This document shows positions 35,699-46,100 of a stretch of DNA of 64,000 bases, one piece after another (position 1 is the stretch's first letter; each line of letters begins with the position of its first letter). The notes under the pieces are model-generated. The model did no database searches and was not told the origin of the DNA. It saw only the letters and a program-made list of their open reading frames with translations. Source of the stretch: an uncultured Verrucomicrobia subdivision 3 bacterium (GTDB lineage: Bacteria; Verrucomicrobiota; Verrucomicrobiia; Limisphaerales; UBA11358); assembly GCA_903922735.1 (NCBI GenBank), contig CAIXUZ010000012.1:55684-119683 (forward strand), read 5' to 3'. Both the position numbers and the translations under genes were made by a program.

Positions 35699-37108
35699 AT
35701 GAATACAGCGGGAAAATTGATTGCTTTTACTGCCCTTTTACTGATGCCGCTGACAGTTGTGTTTGCCGGTGGAAAATCCGCTCCGGCGGGCAAACCTAAT
35801 ATCATCTTCATTCTCGCCGACGACCTCGGTTGGACTGACCTTGGTTGTTTTGGGAGCAGGTTTTATGAGACGCCGAATCTTGATCGGCTCGCATCGCAAG
35901 GCATGAAGTTCACCGATGCTTACTCGTCCTGCACCGTCTGTTCGCCGTCGCGGGCCAGCATCTTGACCGGTCAATATCCGGCCCGGTTGCACATTACGGA
36001 TTGGATTCCGGGATATGCCCGGCCTAAAGCCAGGCTGCTGATGCCCGATTGGACGCAGTACCTGCCCTTGGAAACGATGAATATTGCCAAGGCGCTCAAG
36101 TCCGCCGGTTACGTCAGTGCGAGTATTGGCAAATGGCATCTGGGCGGGGAACAATATTACCCGGATAAACAGGGTTTCGATTTAAATATTGCCGGCACCC
36201 ATGCGGGGCAGCCATCGACGTATTTTGCCCCCTACAAAATTGAGACCTTGCAGGAGGATCCGGATGGCCAGCCGTATCTTACGGATCGGCTCACGGCGGA
36301 GGCGTTGAAATTCATTGAGCATAACCAAGGTCGGCCCTTCTTTCTTTATCTGCCGCACTTTGCTGTGCATACGCCGCTCATGGCCAAGCCGGAGGTGGTG
36401 CAGAAATATCAGAAGAAAGTCGACCCGAAAGCGCCGCAAAATAATCCGACTTACGCCGGTATGGTTGAGGGCGTCGACGACAGCGTTGGGGCGGTTTTGC
36501 GCAAGCTCGATGAATTAAAGCTCGCTGGCAACACGATCGTAATCTTCACTTCTGACAACGGCGGATTGCTCGCGAGTGGTAAAAAAAATATCACGTCGAA
36601 TGTTCCCTTGCGCGCTGGTAAAGGATCAGCCTACGAAGGCGGTGTGCGCGTTCCGCTCATTATCAAATGGCCCGGCGTCACCAAGCCCGGGAGCGTCAGC
36701 GCCGAGCCCGTGATTGGCGCCGACTTTTACCCGACGATGTTGGCTATGGCTGGCGCGGTCAACGACGCGCACCATGTTGTCGACGGTGAGAGCATTGAAC
36801 CATTATTGCGTCAGGCGGGTGCGCTGAAGCGCGAAGCCATCTATTGGCATTATCCTCACTACCATCCCGGTGGCGCCAAATGTTATGGCGCAATCCGGGA
36901 TGGCGATTTTCGCTTGATTGAATTTTACGAGGATTATCACGTCGAGCTTTACCAGCTCAAGGATGACATCGGTGAGCAGAAAAACCTCGCCGGAAAGCTG
37001 CCGGATAAAACCGCTGCGCTGCGTCAGAAATTACACGAGTGGCGTCAGCGGGTTGGCGCTCAGTTGCCGACGCCCAACCCAAACTATGATCCGCAGAACC
37101 CGGATTGA
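35699..37108 (+). CDS. Secreted type I sulfatase 6 (arylsulfatase A-like)
   Basis: A 469-residue protein with signal peptide MNTAGKLIAFTALLLMPLTVVFA. PNIIFILADDLGWTDLGCFG and Cys81 in [17 protein letters not shown] form the active-site core. ASIGKWHLGGE, LPHFAVHTPL and FTSDNGGLLAS follow, with a His-rich strand near the end (YWHYPHYHPGG) that is usual for this S1 subgroup. It begins 47 bases after the GH2-lyase fusion. It is the last sulfatase of the locus. Confidence 0.93.
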   Translation: MNTAGKLIAFTALLLMPLTVVFAGGKSAPAGKPNIIFILADDLGWTDLGCFGSRFYETPNLDRLASQGMKFTDAYSSCTVCSPSRASILTGQYPARLHITDWIPGYARPKARLLMPDWTQYLPLETMNIAKALKSAGYVSASIGKWHLGGEQYYPDKQGFDLNIAGTHAGQPSTYFAPYKIETLQEDPDGQPYLTDRLTAEALKFIEHNQGRPFFLYLPHFAVHTPLMAKPEVVQKYQKKVDPKAPQNNPTYAGMVEGVDDSVGAVLRKLDELKLAGNTIVIFTSDNGGLLASGKKNITSNVPLRAGKGSAYEGGVRVPLIIKWPGVTKPGSVSAEPVIGADFYPTMLAMAGAVNDAHHVVDGESIEPLLRQAGALKREAIYWHYPHYHPGGAKCYGAIRDGDFRLIEFYEDYHVELYQLKDDIGEQKNLAGKLPDKTAALRQKLHEWRQRVGAQLPTPNPNYDPQNPD

Positions 37109-37136
37109 GCAAGCTGCTTAGGCCTGTTCCGTCTTG

Positions 37137-37160
37137 CGTGATTGAAAGAAATGAATCACG
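37137..37160 (+). terminator. Stem-loop after sulfatase 6
   Basis: The gap between sulfatase 6 and the GH31 gene holds an inverted repeat CGTGATT-(10)-AATCACG. A T-rich stretch (GATTTTTTAATTT) begins only about 18 bases further on, so this is a weak terminator candidate; an attenuator or mRNA-stabilising hairpin would look the same. Confidence 0.35.
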
Positions 37161-37209
37161 GCGGAAAGTTTTGTCGTGATTTTTTAATTTAAATCGGAAG
37201 AATCACAGG

Positions 37210-38856
37210 ATGAACCTCTCGAAAAGCCTTGTCGCTCTTGCTGCATTCCTGCTGCTGTCGTGTTCAGTTAATGCTCAGGCAAATCCGGACCCCTCCCAAC
37301 CGGTCGGGCTCCAGGCGTCCAGTCTGGTTATTCAGCTGGAGCCAAATGAAAAAATCTGGTCTGGCATCATCACGGATGGCCATAAAATGCCTTATACTTC
37401 GGGTTACCAGTTTGATTTTTATGCCGACAATCAGGGCAACCAGACCCAGCCCTTGCTGCTGGGCAATCAGGGCTTGTGGGTGTGGAGCGAAGCACCCTAT
37501 GCGTTTGAGGTGGCGGCTGATAAAATCATCATTACCAAGGCCAGAGGCCTGGTGAAACATGGTCGGGTTGGGAGCAGTCTCGCCGAAGCCCGCAACTTTG
37601 GTTCGGCTGAGTTTTTCCCCCCTTCCGGTCGGACGCCCGACGAATTGCTGTTTGCCAAACCGCAGTACAACACCTGGATCGAGCTCACCTACAATCAGAA
37701 CCAGGCGGACGTGTTGAAATACGCGCGCGCCATACTCGCCAACGGATTTCCGCCCGGGGTCCTGATGATTGACGACACCTGGCAGGAGAATTATGGCGTT
37801 TGGAATTTCCATCCGGGTCGCTTCCCCGATCCCAGGCGGATGTTGGATGAATTGCACCAAATGGGATTCAAAGTGATGGTTTGGATATGTCCATTTGTCA
37901 GCGCCGACCAATCCCGATTGGTGCATCGGCTCTTGAAGGATAAATGTTTTCTGATGCAGAAAAATAGTGCGAAGACAACTTGGGCGACCGCCACCGACCC
38001 CGCCTTGATCAAGTGGTGGAATGGATATTCGGCGTTGTTGGATTTCAGCAACCCGAAGGCGGTTCGCTGGTTTAATGAACAAATGGACCGGCTGGTCAAA
38101 GATTATGGCGTGGACGGTTTCAAACTGGATGCTGGGGATATGCAGTATTATCCGCCGGATGCGCTGAGCCATCAGTCGGTCTCACCCAATCGCCAATGTG
38201 AGTTGTATGCGCAGTTTGGGCTGCGCTTTCCGCTCAACGAATACCGCGCCTGCTGGAAAATGGCGGGGCAACCGCTGGCCCAGCGACTTCGTGACAAAAA
38301 TCACAGCTGGGAGGACGTGCAAAAGCTGATTCCGCATATGCTCGCCGAAGGCTTGTTTGGCTACACGTTTTCCTGTCCGGATATGATCGGAGGCGGCGAA
38401 TATGACAGCTTCCAGGATTTAAAGAAGTTCGATCAGGATCTGGTGGTCCGTTCCGCGCAGATTCACGCCTTGATGCCCATGATGCAATTTTCCGTCGCTC
38501 CTTGGCGTATTTTAGATGCCGAACACTTGGCGGCGGTGAAAAAGGCGGTGAATATTCGGGAGCAATTTACCCCGGAGATTCTCGCTTGGGTCCGCCAATC
38601 AGCCAAAACCGGCGAGCCGATTGTTAAATCGTTGGAATACGCTTTTCCTCATCAGGGCTGCGAGCAGATCAAGGACGAGTTTATGCTGGGGGACTCCATT
38701 CTAGTAGCCCCGCTGGACCGGAAGGGAAATACGCGTTCATTGGTGTTGCCGCAGGGTAAATGGATGAGCGACGACGGAAAAACCTTGGCTGGCGGCTCAA
38801 CCTATTCTCTGGAAGTATCGATTGACCGGATTCCATACTTCCGCTTAATCAAATAA
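37210..38856 (+). CDS. Secreted GH31 alpha-glycosidase
   Basis: A 548-residue protein with signal peptide MNLSKSLVALAAFLLLSCSVNA; LLSC could be a weak lipobox, so it may be a lipoprotein. The GH31 barrel is clear: GVLMIDDTWQENYGVWNF, DELHQMGFKVMVWICPFVS, and the nucleophile Asp307 in DGFKLDAGD. The acid/base is probably Asp391 in FSCPDMIGGGE. The C-terminal beta domain (SILVAPLDRKGNTRSLVLPQG) is typical. GH31 members cleave alpha-glucosides, xylosides, galactosides and sulfoquinovosides. It is the last gene of the plus-strand run, with a terminator directly after its stop. Confidence 0.88.
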   Translation: MNLSKSLVALAAFLLLSCSVNAQANPDPSQPVGLQASSLVIQLEPNEKIWSGIITDGHKMPYTSGYQFDFYADNQGNQTQPLLLGNQGLWVWSEAPYAFEVAADKIIITKARGLVKHGRVGSSLAEARNFGSAEFFPPSGRTPDELLFAKPQYNTWIELTYNQNQADVLKYARAILANGFPPGVLMIDDTWQENYGVWNFHPGRFPDPRRMLDELHQMGFKVMVWICPFVSADQSRLVHRLLKDKCFLMQKNSAKTTWATATDPALIKWWNGYSALLDFSNPKAVRWFNEQMDRLVKDYGVDGFKLDAGDMQYYPPDALSHQSVSPNRQCELYAQFGLRFPLNEYRACWKMAGQPLAQRLRDKNHSWEDVQKLIPHMLAEGLFGYTFSCPDMIGGGEYDSFQDLKKFDQDLVVRSAQIHALMPMMQFSVAPWRILDAEHLAAVKKAVNIREQFTPEILAWVRQSAKTGEPIVKSLEYAFPHQGCEQIKDEFMLGDSILVAPLDRKGNTRSLVLPQGKWMSDDGKTLAGGSTYSLEVSIDRIPYFRLIK

Positions 38857-38891
38857 GGCGGCACAGATAGCTTTGCCGGAGCCGCCTTTTT
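38857..38891. terminator. Bidirectional rho-independent terminator
   Basis: GGCGGC (38857-38862) pairs with GCCGCC (38881-38886) and is followed by TTTTT; on the minus strand the same stem is followed by TTATTT. It begins at the base after the GH31 stop and lies between convergent genes, so it can serve both directions. Confidence 0.7.
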
Positions 38892-38939
38892 AGAAAGCCG
38901 GCTGGGCGGGAAAATTGCGGCCGCTGGTGAGGCGGTGGA

Positions 38940-39740
38940 TTAAAGTTTTGTCCGCCGGAAAACTTTTCCCATCTCCACCTGATCGGTCGGTTTTATAAGG
39001 ATTTCATCAATGTTGACATGGGGTGGGCGGCTGGCAACCCAGACGATGGTCTCGGCGATGTCTTCGGCGGTCAGCGGATTCATGCCGGCATAGACATCGG
39101 CTGCTTTTTGCTTGTCACCTTTGAAACGCACGATTGAAAATTCCGTTTCCGCTAGTCCCGGATCAATGGTGCCCACGCGAATGCCGGTGCCAAAAAGTTC
39201 GTGGCGCAGCACGCGGGTGATTTGCAACTCGCTCGCTTTGGCGGCGCAATACGCTGAAGCCCCGGCGTAGGCGGCGCGGCCGGCGATCGAGCCGATATTG
39301 ATGATGCTCGCCCCGGCGTCGCGTGGCAGCAGGGGCAGGGCGGCGCGTGTCACGCGGAGCAGTCCCAGGACATTGGTTTGCAGCATCGTCTCCCAGTCTG
39401 CGTCTTTCCCGGCCGCCACGCTGTCGAGGCCGTGTGCCCCGCCGGCATTGTTCACCAGAACCTGCAGTGGCTGGGATTTTAATTTGGTCTTTGCCCAGAG
39501 GATAAAATTATTGACGCTGGCCGTTTGGCTCACGTCGAGCTTGTGGAAAACGGCGTCGGCCGCCCCGGCTCTCTTCGCTTCGGCGGCAACCTTTTTCAAC
39601 CGGTCCATACGCCGCGCGCCCAGCAGAAGTTTGGCCCCGGCCGCAGCGAAAGCTTGTGCCGTAGCCGCGCCGAAGCCGCTGGATGCTCCGGTGATGAGTA
39701 CCCATTTGTTTTTTAATGAATAAAAGCGGGAATGGTTCAT
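38940..39740 (-). CDS. SDR family NAD(P)-dependent oxidoreductase
   Basis: A 266-residue cytoplasmic protein, the normal length for a classical short-chain dehydrogenase. The cofactor motif TGASSGFGAATAQAF lies near the N-terminus, VNNAG follows in the middle, and the catalytic Ser and Tyr-x-x-x-Lys are in NIGSIAG and YCAAKASEL. It resembles YdfG-type 3-hydroxy acid dehydrogenases; the substrate is unknown. It lies just downstream of tRNA-Ala on the same strand and may be transcribed with it. It marks the change from the secreted plus-strand locus to the minus strand. Confidence 0.9.
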   Translation of the reverse strand: MNHSRFYSLKNKWVLITGASSGFGAATAQAFAAAGAKLLLGARRMDRLKKVAAEAKRAGAADAVFHKLDVSQTASVNNFILWAKTKLKSQPLQVLVNNAGGAHGLDSVAAGKDADWETMLQTNVLGLLRVTRAALPLLPRDAGASIINIGSIAGRAAYAGASAYCAAKASELQITRVLRHELFGTGIRVGTIDPGLAETEFSIVRFKGDKQKAADVYAGMNPLTAEDIAETIVWVASRPPHVNIDEILIKPTDQVEMGKVFRRTKL

Positions 39741-39758
39741 GCGAAATTTGGAGAATGG

Positions 39759-39831
39759 TGGAGCCTAGGGGATTCGAACCCCTGACCTTCTCATTGCGAA
39801 CGAGACGCTCTACCAACTGAGCTAAGACCCC
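39759..39831 (-). tRNA. tRNA-Ala (anticodon CGC)
   Basis: On the minus strand a full cloverleaf of 73 bases can be folded: acceptor GGGGTCT/AGGCTCC, D arm GCTC-AGTTGGTA-GAGC, anticodon stem TCTCG/TGAGA around loop TTCGCAA, T arm AGGGG-TTCGAAT-CCCCT. The third acceptor pair is G-U, the alanine identity element. CCA is not encoded. The 270 bases between it and the giant gene end at 40102 hold nothing I recognise. Confidence 0.95.
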
Positions 39832-40101
39832 ATCCACCAATTTGTCAATGACGTGCAGTTACTATGGCTTCGCATTTTCAGCATCTTCACCGCCCTACTG
39901 CGCCCTATTCTGAATGGTTTTAAAAACCACTCAAGCACGGGTGTGTTTAGCTGAATTGGCGAAAACCTTTACCGCTATCCGTCAAGCGGTTTTATTATGC
40001 ACGCAAATAGAACAAGGGCAAGCGCATTCACCGCCGTCTCAACACCACTCTGCCGCCGACGCGTCAAGCGAGCGGCCAGGGAGAACAAATGTTTTTTACG
40101 C

Positions 40102-43100
40102 TCATGGAGAAACGAGCCGGTAGAATTCGGATGGGATCACCTGATTTACCGGCAGGGAGACCTGATTCGTCAGCGTTGAACCGGGCACAACCATCCAGTC
40201 ATTCGTGTTCACACTGATGCCGCCAACCAACTGGTTCGTCTGCACCAGCAAGCGATAGCCCAAGTGGCCCAGCGGCCAGCTCAACGTCAGGTTCGTCCCG
40301 CTCAACTGGTTGGTCATGGTTGGCGGGCTCGTATTGGGCAACTGCTGCACCTTCACCGTATAAATCAACTCCGTCAATCCGTCCTGCGCCGTCACCCGCA
40401 CCCGCACCACGTTCGTCACCGCCGGATTGGCGTTCAAGGTCAGCGCCGCGCTCGCCACGCCGGAGGTCAGCAGGTTGGTGGTGTTGCCGTAGATCAATCG
40501 GCTGGCGGCGGTCAGGTCGGCATTGATCACCGTGACGGTGGGTGCGTTGCTGTAAGCTTCTGTCGCGGTGTAATTGAATTGGTTGCTGCCAAAGCCGGGC
40601 GATAAGATGCCCGCCGGACTCAACACCAACGAGGCCAGATAGGCGTTGCTGGAATAATTCACCACCAGCAACGCGGTCAAATTCGTCGCCGCGTAGTTCG
40701 TGTCCGTCGGCGTGAAGGTCACATGCAGCGTGTTCGTCCCCGCCGGCAGTACCGTCCCGTTCGTCGGATTGTAATTGTAATTGCCCGGGATACTGGCGCT
40801 CGCTGCATTCTGGTTCGTCCCCAGCGCCGTCCCGTAGCCAATGCTCGCCGGGTTCGTCCACGTGATCGTGTAAATCCCCTGGCTCACCGTCAGCTGCCCG
40901 TTGCTGTAGCTGATGCTGTAGTTCGTCAATCCGCTCCCCAACGCGTTTGTCGCCGTGATCGCATACACGCCCACCGGCGCTGCGTTCGACGCCCCGCTGC
41001 TTGCCAGCGTCACGTTCGTCACCACGTTCCCGTTCACCAACCCGCTGCTCGTAAATTCTCCGCCGCTAAACGTCAGCGCCGTGTTGTAAACTTTGTTCGT
41101 CGTGTTCGCCGTGATCACCAGCGATGCCGGATTGACCACCAGCAGCGCGCTCAAATTCGTCGCCGCGTAATTCGTGTCCGCCGGCATGAAGGTCACATGC
41201 AATGTGTTCGTCCCCGCCGGCAGCACCGCCCCGTTCGTCGGATTGTAGACATACGTTCCGGTCACGCTCGCGCTCGCCGCATTCTGGTTCGTTCCCAGCG
41301 TCGTCCCATAGCCGATGCTCGCCGGATTCGTCCACACAATCGTGTAAATCCCCTGACCCACCGTCAGCTGCCCGTTGCTGTAGCTGATGCTGTAGTTGGT
41401 CAACCCGCTCCCCAGCGCATTCGTCGCCGTGATCGCATACACTCCTACCGGCGCCGTGTTCGACGCCCCACTGCTCGCCAAAGTCACGTTCGTCACCACG
41501 TTCCCGTTCACCAAACCGCTGCTCGTAAATTCTCCGCCGCTAAACGTCAGCGCCGTGCCATATACTTTGTTCGTCGAGTTCGCTGTTATCACCAGCGACG
41601 CCGGGGTTACTGTGACATTCACATTCGTGCTGGCTAGGGTGTAATTGGTTGTGTCCAGCGGCGTGAAGTTCACCACCACATTCGTAATCCCGGCGTTCGG
41701 CACATTCGTGGCCGTCACCAGGGCAAAGCCGCCCAATACTGGCGCCTGGTTGTTCGCATTCGTCGCCACGCTCCCCGCCAGGCTGACATTCGTCAGCGTC
41801 TGACCGTAGGTGATTGTGCTCGCCGTCACGGTCAGCACCGGCGTGGCCGGATTCACCACATTGCCGCTGACGGTGCTGACATTGGTAATGCTGGCGGCTC
41901 CCGCGCTGGCCATCACCACGAGGTTCGAGGCGTTGTAGCTCCCGGCCGTTGCTGTCGCGGATAGCCGGATATACACCGTCCCGCCTGCGCTGCCGCCGGC
42001 ATTGGGGATCACGGTCGTGACACCATAGCCGCTGCCGTTGGTCGATACTTCAAAGCCGAGCGCTGCCGTGTTCGTGATGTCGGATGTCAGGTTCGCTCCC
42101 GTCACCGGGAAACTCTGCGCCGCCGACGCCAATCCATAGGTCGTGATGAAGTTCGTGAATGTGGTGGAACCGCTGAGGGTCGGGGAAATCACCGCTCCCG
42201 GAACCAGCAAGCTGCCGGGGCCGGTGATGAAGGGGGCGGCGGTGGTGCTGTTGTAAACCCCCGCCGGCAGGCTCACGCCATTCGTCACGAAGCCGGCCAC
42301 CGGATTCGTCACCGAGAAGCCCAGATTCAATACCGCCCCGCCGGCCACGCTCACCGTCGAATTGGTGGCAATAGTAGGTTGCTGGAGGCTGAGGGTGCCC
42401 GCGCTGACAGTCGTGTTGCCAGAATAGTTGTTCGTGGCCAAAAGCATCAGCGTGCCGCTGCCGAGCTTGGTCAAACCGCCACCGAGGCTGCTCGCATCCT
42501 GCAGCAGCGGCAACACATTCGTGACCGTGAAGCCGGCGCTGTCGATGACCGCTCCGTTGGTCTGCACATAAACGGCCGCATTGATCGCGGTGCCGTTGGT
42601 GTTGAGCAAGTTGCCGTTGGTGCACGCCGTCAGCGTGCCGCCGCTGAAGTTTAACACCGAGTTGGTCCCGCCCAAAATGATGCTCGACACATTCGTCACC
42701 ACGCCACCGCTCAACAACGTAAGGTAGTTGCCTGATCCGGAGACGACGTTTCCGCTCACCGTCTTCGCGCCCACCGTCAGCGTCGCATTGCTCATGCTCC
42801 ACAGCGACTGCCCGCTGCCTCCGCCCACCGTCACATAGTTGTTGTCGCAATTGGTGTTGCCGCCGATATAGCTGCCGCCATGGCTGAACAACTGACCGCC
42901 ATTGGTGATCACCAGCCGGTTCCCCACACAGTAAACGTCGTTGGACATGATGGTGCCGCCGCCGACATAGACGCTGTTCACATTCGTCACCACGCCATTG
43001 GCATCAATTGTCGCCAGACAGTTCGTGCCCGAATTGGGCCCCCCGGGTGAGGCTTGACCGCCGCCGACGATTAGGTTGTCGGTGCCGCGCGGGAAAAACA

Positions 43101-46100
43101 CCGTGGCCTTGCCCGCACCGTCCGCCCCGCCGACATAAAGACTGCAGTTGTTAAAACCCTGACGGCCCACCGTCAGACCCATCGCAGTGATCTGCCCGCC
43201 GTTGGTCACCGTCAGGGTGTTGTTGTAGCCGTAAATGAATATGTTCACGTTGGTAATCTGGCCGCCCGAACCCACCATCACCGAGTTGTTGGAATAGACG
43301 GGGTTACCACTGCCTATATTCAGCCGCTCCATGCCGAAATTCCACGTCGCCTTCTGGCCGGCTCCATTCGTGCCTGCCACCAGCACACTGTTGGAACTGC
43401 CGCCGGCACCCACAGAGCCCGCGACGCCTCCACTGCCACCGTCGATACGGCTGAAGACCTGCCCGCCGTTGGTGACGATCAGCTGGTTGCCCGTCGAACC
43501 GACAGCCGTGCCCACTTGAATCTGCCCAGACGTTGCTTGCCGGCCCTTATTCGTCACAATCAAGGTGCCGCCGTTGATGGTGAGAATGTTGTTCGTTGCA
43601 TTGCCATTGCCGACCAACAGCGAGAGCGCATTGGTGGCCACACCCTGCGACAGCACCGGCAGCCAGAGGACCGCGTTACTGTTGATGGTCATGGTTGCAT
43701 TGTTCGCGGCGTTGCCCACATAGATGTTGGCCGTGGTCTGAGGGTTGGTCACATTCACAAAGTTAGTCGCCACGCTCATGATGAGGTTGGTGCCGCCGTT
43801 CATGGTCCAGCTGCCGTTGACCGTCCAGGTGGCGTTTGAGGCCAGCAGGATGCGGGAGGCCAGCCCGTTGTTGTTGGAGGTGATCAACGTCCCGCCATTA
43901 AAGCTGAAAAAGGAATTAGTCGGTCCACCACACACTACATTCGTCGCCAGCAATGTCTGTACCGTGATGGCGCTGGTGCTGTTGGATAAGACTAACGCGC
44001 CGATGCTTCCGGCTTGCGCTCCGACATTGAGCGTCGCCGGCGGCGAATTGATTGTGCCTCCGTCGGTTACCGCCAGCGTGCCGCCGTTGATTGTCGTGTT
44101 GCCCGTGTAGGCGTTTGGGTCCGTGAGCGCCAGCATGCCGGCGCCATTCAGGGTCAACGATCCGCCGCCGCCAATCGCGCTGCCTGAAATGGTGTAACTC
44201 GTGTTTGTCAAATTAGCCGTCACACTGCCCGGCGCAACCGTCACCGCATTCGTCACTGGAATGAGCGGCCCACCGCTGGCACTGTCATCGAAAATCACCG
44301 AATCGCCATCCATATAAAATGTATTAGCCACGCCAACGGCTGAAGTGTTCTTCCAGCTAAGGCTGGTGTTGGTGTCCCAAGTGCCGCCGCCTACCGCCCA
44401 ATATAATGTGGTCGTCCCGATGATCAGCGTGTTGGTTGCGATGCCATAATAATTCGGATCAGTGACGGTGCCGATGACGGTGTAGCTGCCGGCATTGGTC
44501 GGCGCATTGGCGCTGATGGCGTAGCTCGCGTTGCTATAGGTCAGACTCACCGCCAGCCCGGGTGGCGTCGTGCTCACGCTCACCGGCTTGGCCGTCCCGT
44601 CATACGGTTGGCGCAAATTGCTCAAGGTGATGATCGCCACTGGTTTGGTTACCGTCACGGTTGTGTTGGTGCTGGCAATGGTGTAATCGGTCGAATCCAG
44701 CGGCGTGAAGATGACCGTCACATTCGTCGTGCCGACGTTGGGCATGATCGTCGGCGTCGTAAAGGAAAAGCCGCCCGCTACGGGCGCGTTATTGTTCACA
44801 TTTGTCGCCGTGCTGGCGGCCAGACTTGAATTCGCCAGCGTCTGGCCGTAGGCGATTTGCGTTGTATTCACCGTCAGCACCGGCGTTGCTTGATTTACCA
44901 CGTTGCCGCTGCCGGTGCTGGTGTTGGTGACATCGGTGGCCCACAAGCTGGTCAGTAGAACAATGTTGGAGGCATTGTAGTTGCCTGCGGTCGCCGTGGC
45001 TGACAGCCGGATATAAATGGTGCCGCTCGCGCTGCCGCCCGCATTGGCGAAGGTGGCTGTGTTGTCGTAAGCCGTGCTGCTGTTGGTGGAGACTTCAAAA
45101 CCGGGTGCCGCCTCGACAGTGATATCGTTGTTCAGATTCGTTCCGGCAACCGGAAAGCTTTGCGCCGCCGAAGCCGTGCCGTAGGTTGTGATGAAGTTCG
45201 TGAACGCGGTTGAACTGTTGATGACGGGGAGTAGCACGCCTCCCACCAGCAAGCTGCCGGTGCCGGTGATATAAGGTGCGGCGATGGTGCTGTTGTAAAC
45301 GCCCAGTGGCTTGCTGACGCCATTTAACACCAGCGCCCCCACTTGGTTGGTCACGGCAAAATTCAACTGTAAAACCGCATTGTTGGACACGGTGACGGTT
45401 GAGTTTTTGTCCAAGGTGGGTTGTTGGAGGATCAGCTTGCCCTTGCCCACCATCATGTTGCCGCAAGTGTTGGATCCGGTCAGCGTGTTCGTGCCTCCAA
45501 GTATCTTCACATCCAGCCGGTGGGTCTCGCCATTTTTGATGGCCCCGGCAAAGGTGTAACTGCTCAAACCGGAATTGATGGTCAGCACCGCGTCGCTGGT
45601 GGCGCTACTGTTGGTCACCACCGGCAAGCTTGTGGAAGCAGTCAAGCCGGTGATGGTCTGGTTGTAACCGGCCAGGTCCAGAACATTGCTTGAGCCGGTA
45701 TCCCATTGCGCTCTGGCACCGGACGGCAAACAATTCGCCGCTCCACAAATCAGTTGCCCTCCGTTGTTGGCGGCACCGGCAAAGCCGAGGTAGCTCCACG
45801 TATTGCTCGTCGAAGTGATGATCCAGTTGGCGTTGCCATTGAAATCCAGCCTCATGTTCGGCGCATACACCGGCGCGGCCAGTTGGCCGAAATTTCCTGT
45901 ATTGCCGCGCAGTGAAATCTGGCCGGTAAAATTTGAAGCCGTGATGGTGTTGGCGAAAGTCAGCATCGTGCCGGTATTAACCGGATCCGTATTCTGAAAA
46001 ACCACGGTGGTGTTGCCCGCGCCGGTGATGGTGATGGGGCTGCTCAGGGTGTTGTTGCCACCGACGGCATTGATCAATTCCCGGCCGGTGGTCGAATCCA

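Noticed and set aside
39759..39831. tRNA-Ala as an integration site for a genomic island
   Set aside because: No integrase gene and no direct repeat of the tRNA 3' end was seen on either side in this window.
40723..41637. Plus-strand open frame of 304 codons, and other plus-strand frames between 42379 and 50541
   Set aside because: They are mirror images of the repetitive Thr/Asn-rich giant gene; the products are low-complexity Arg/His/Val-rich sequences without domains.
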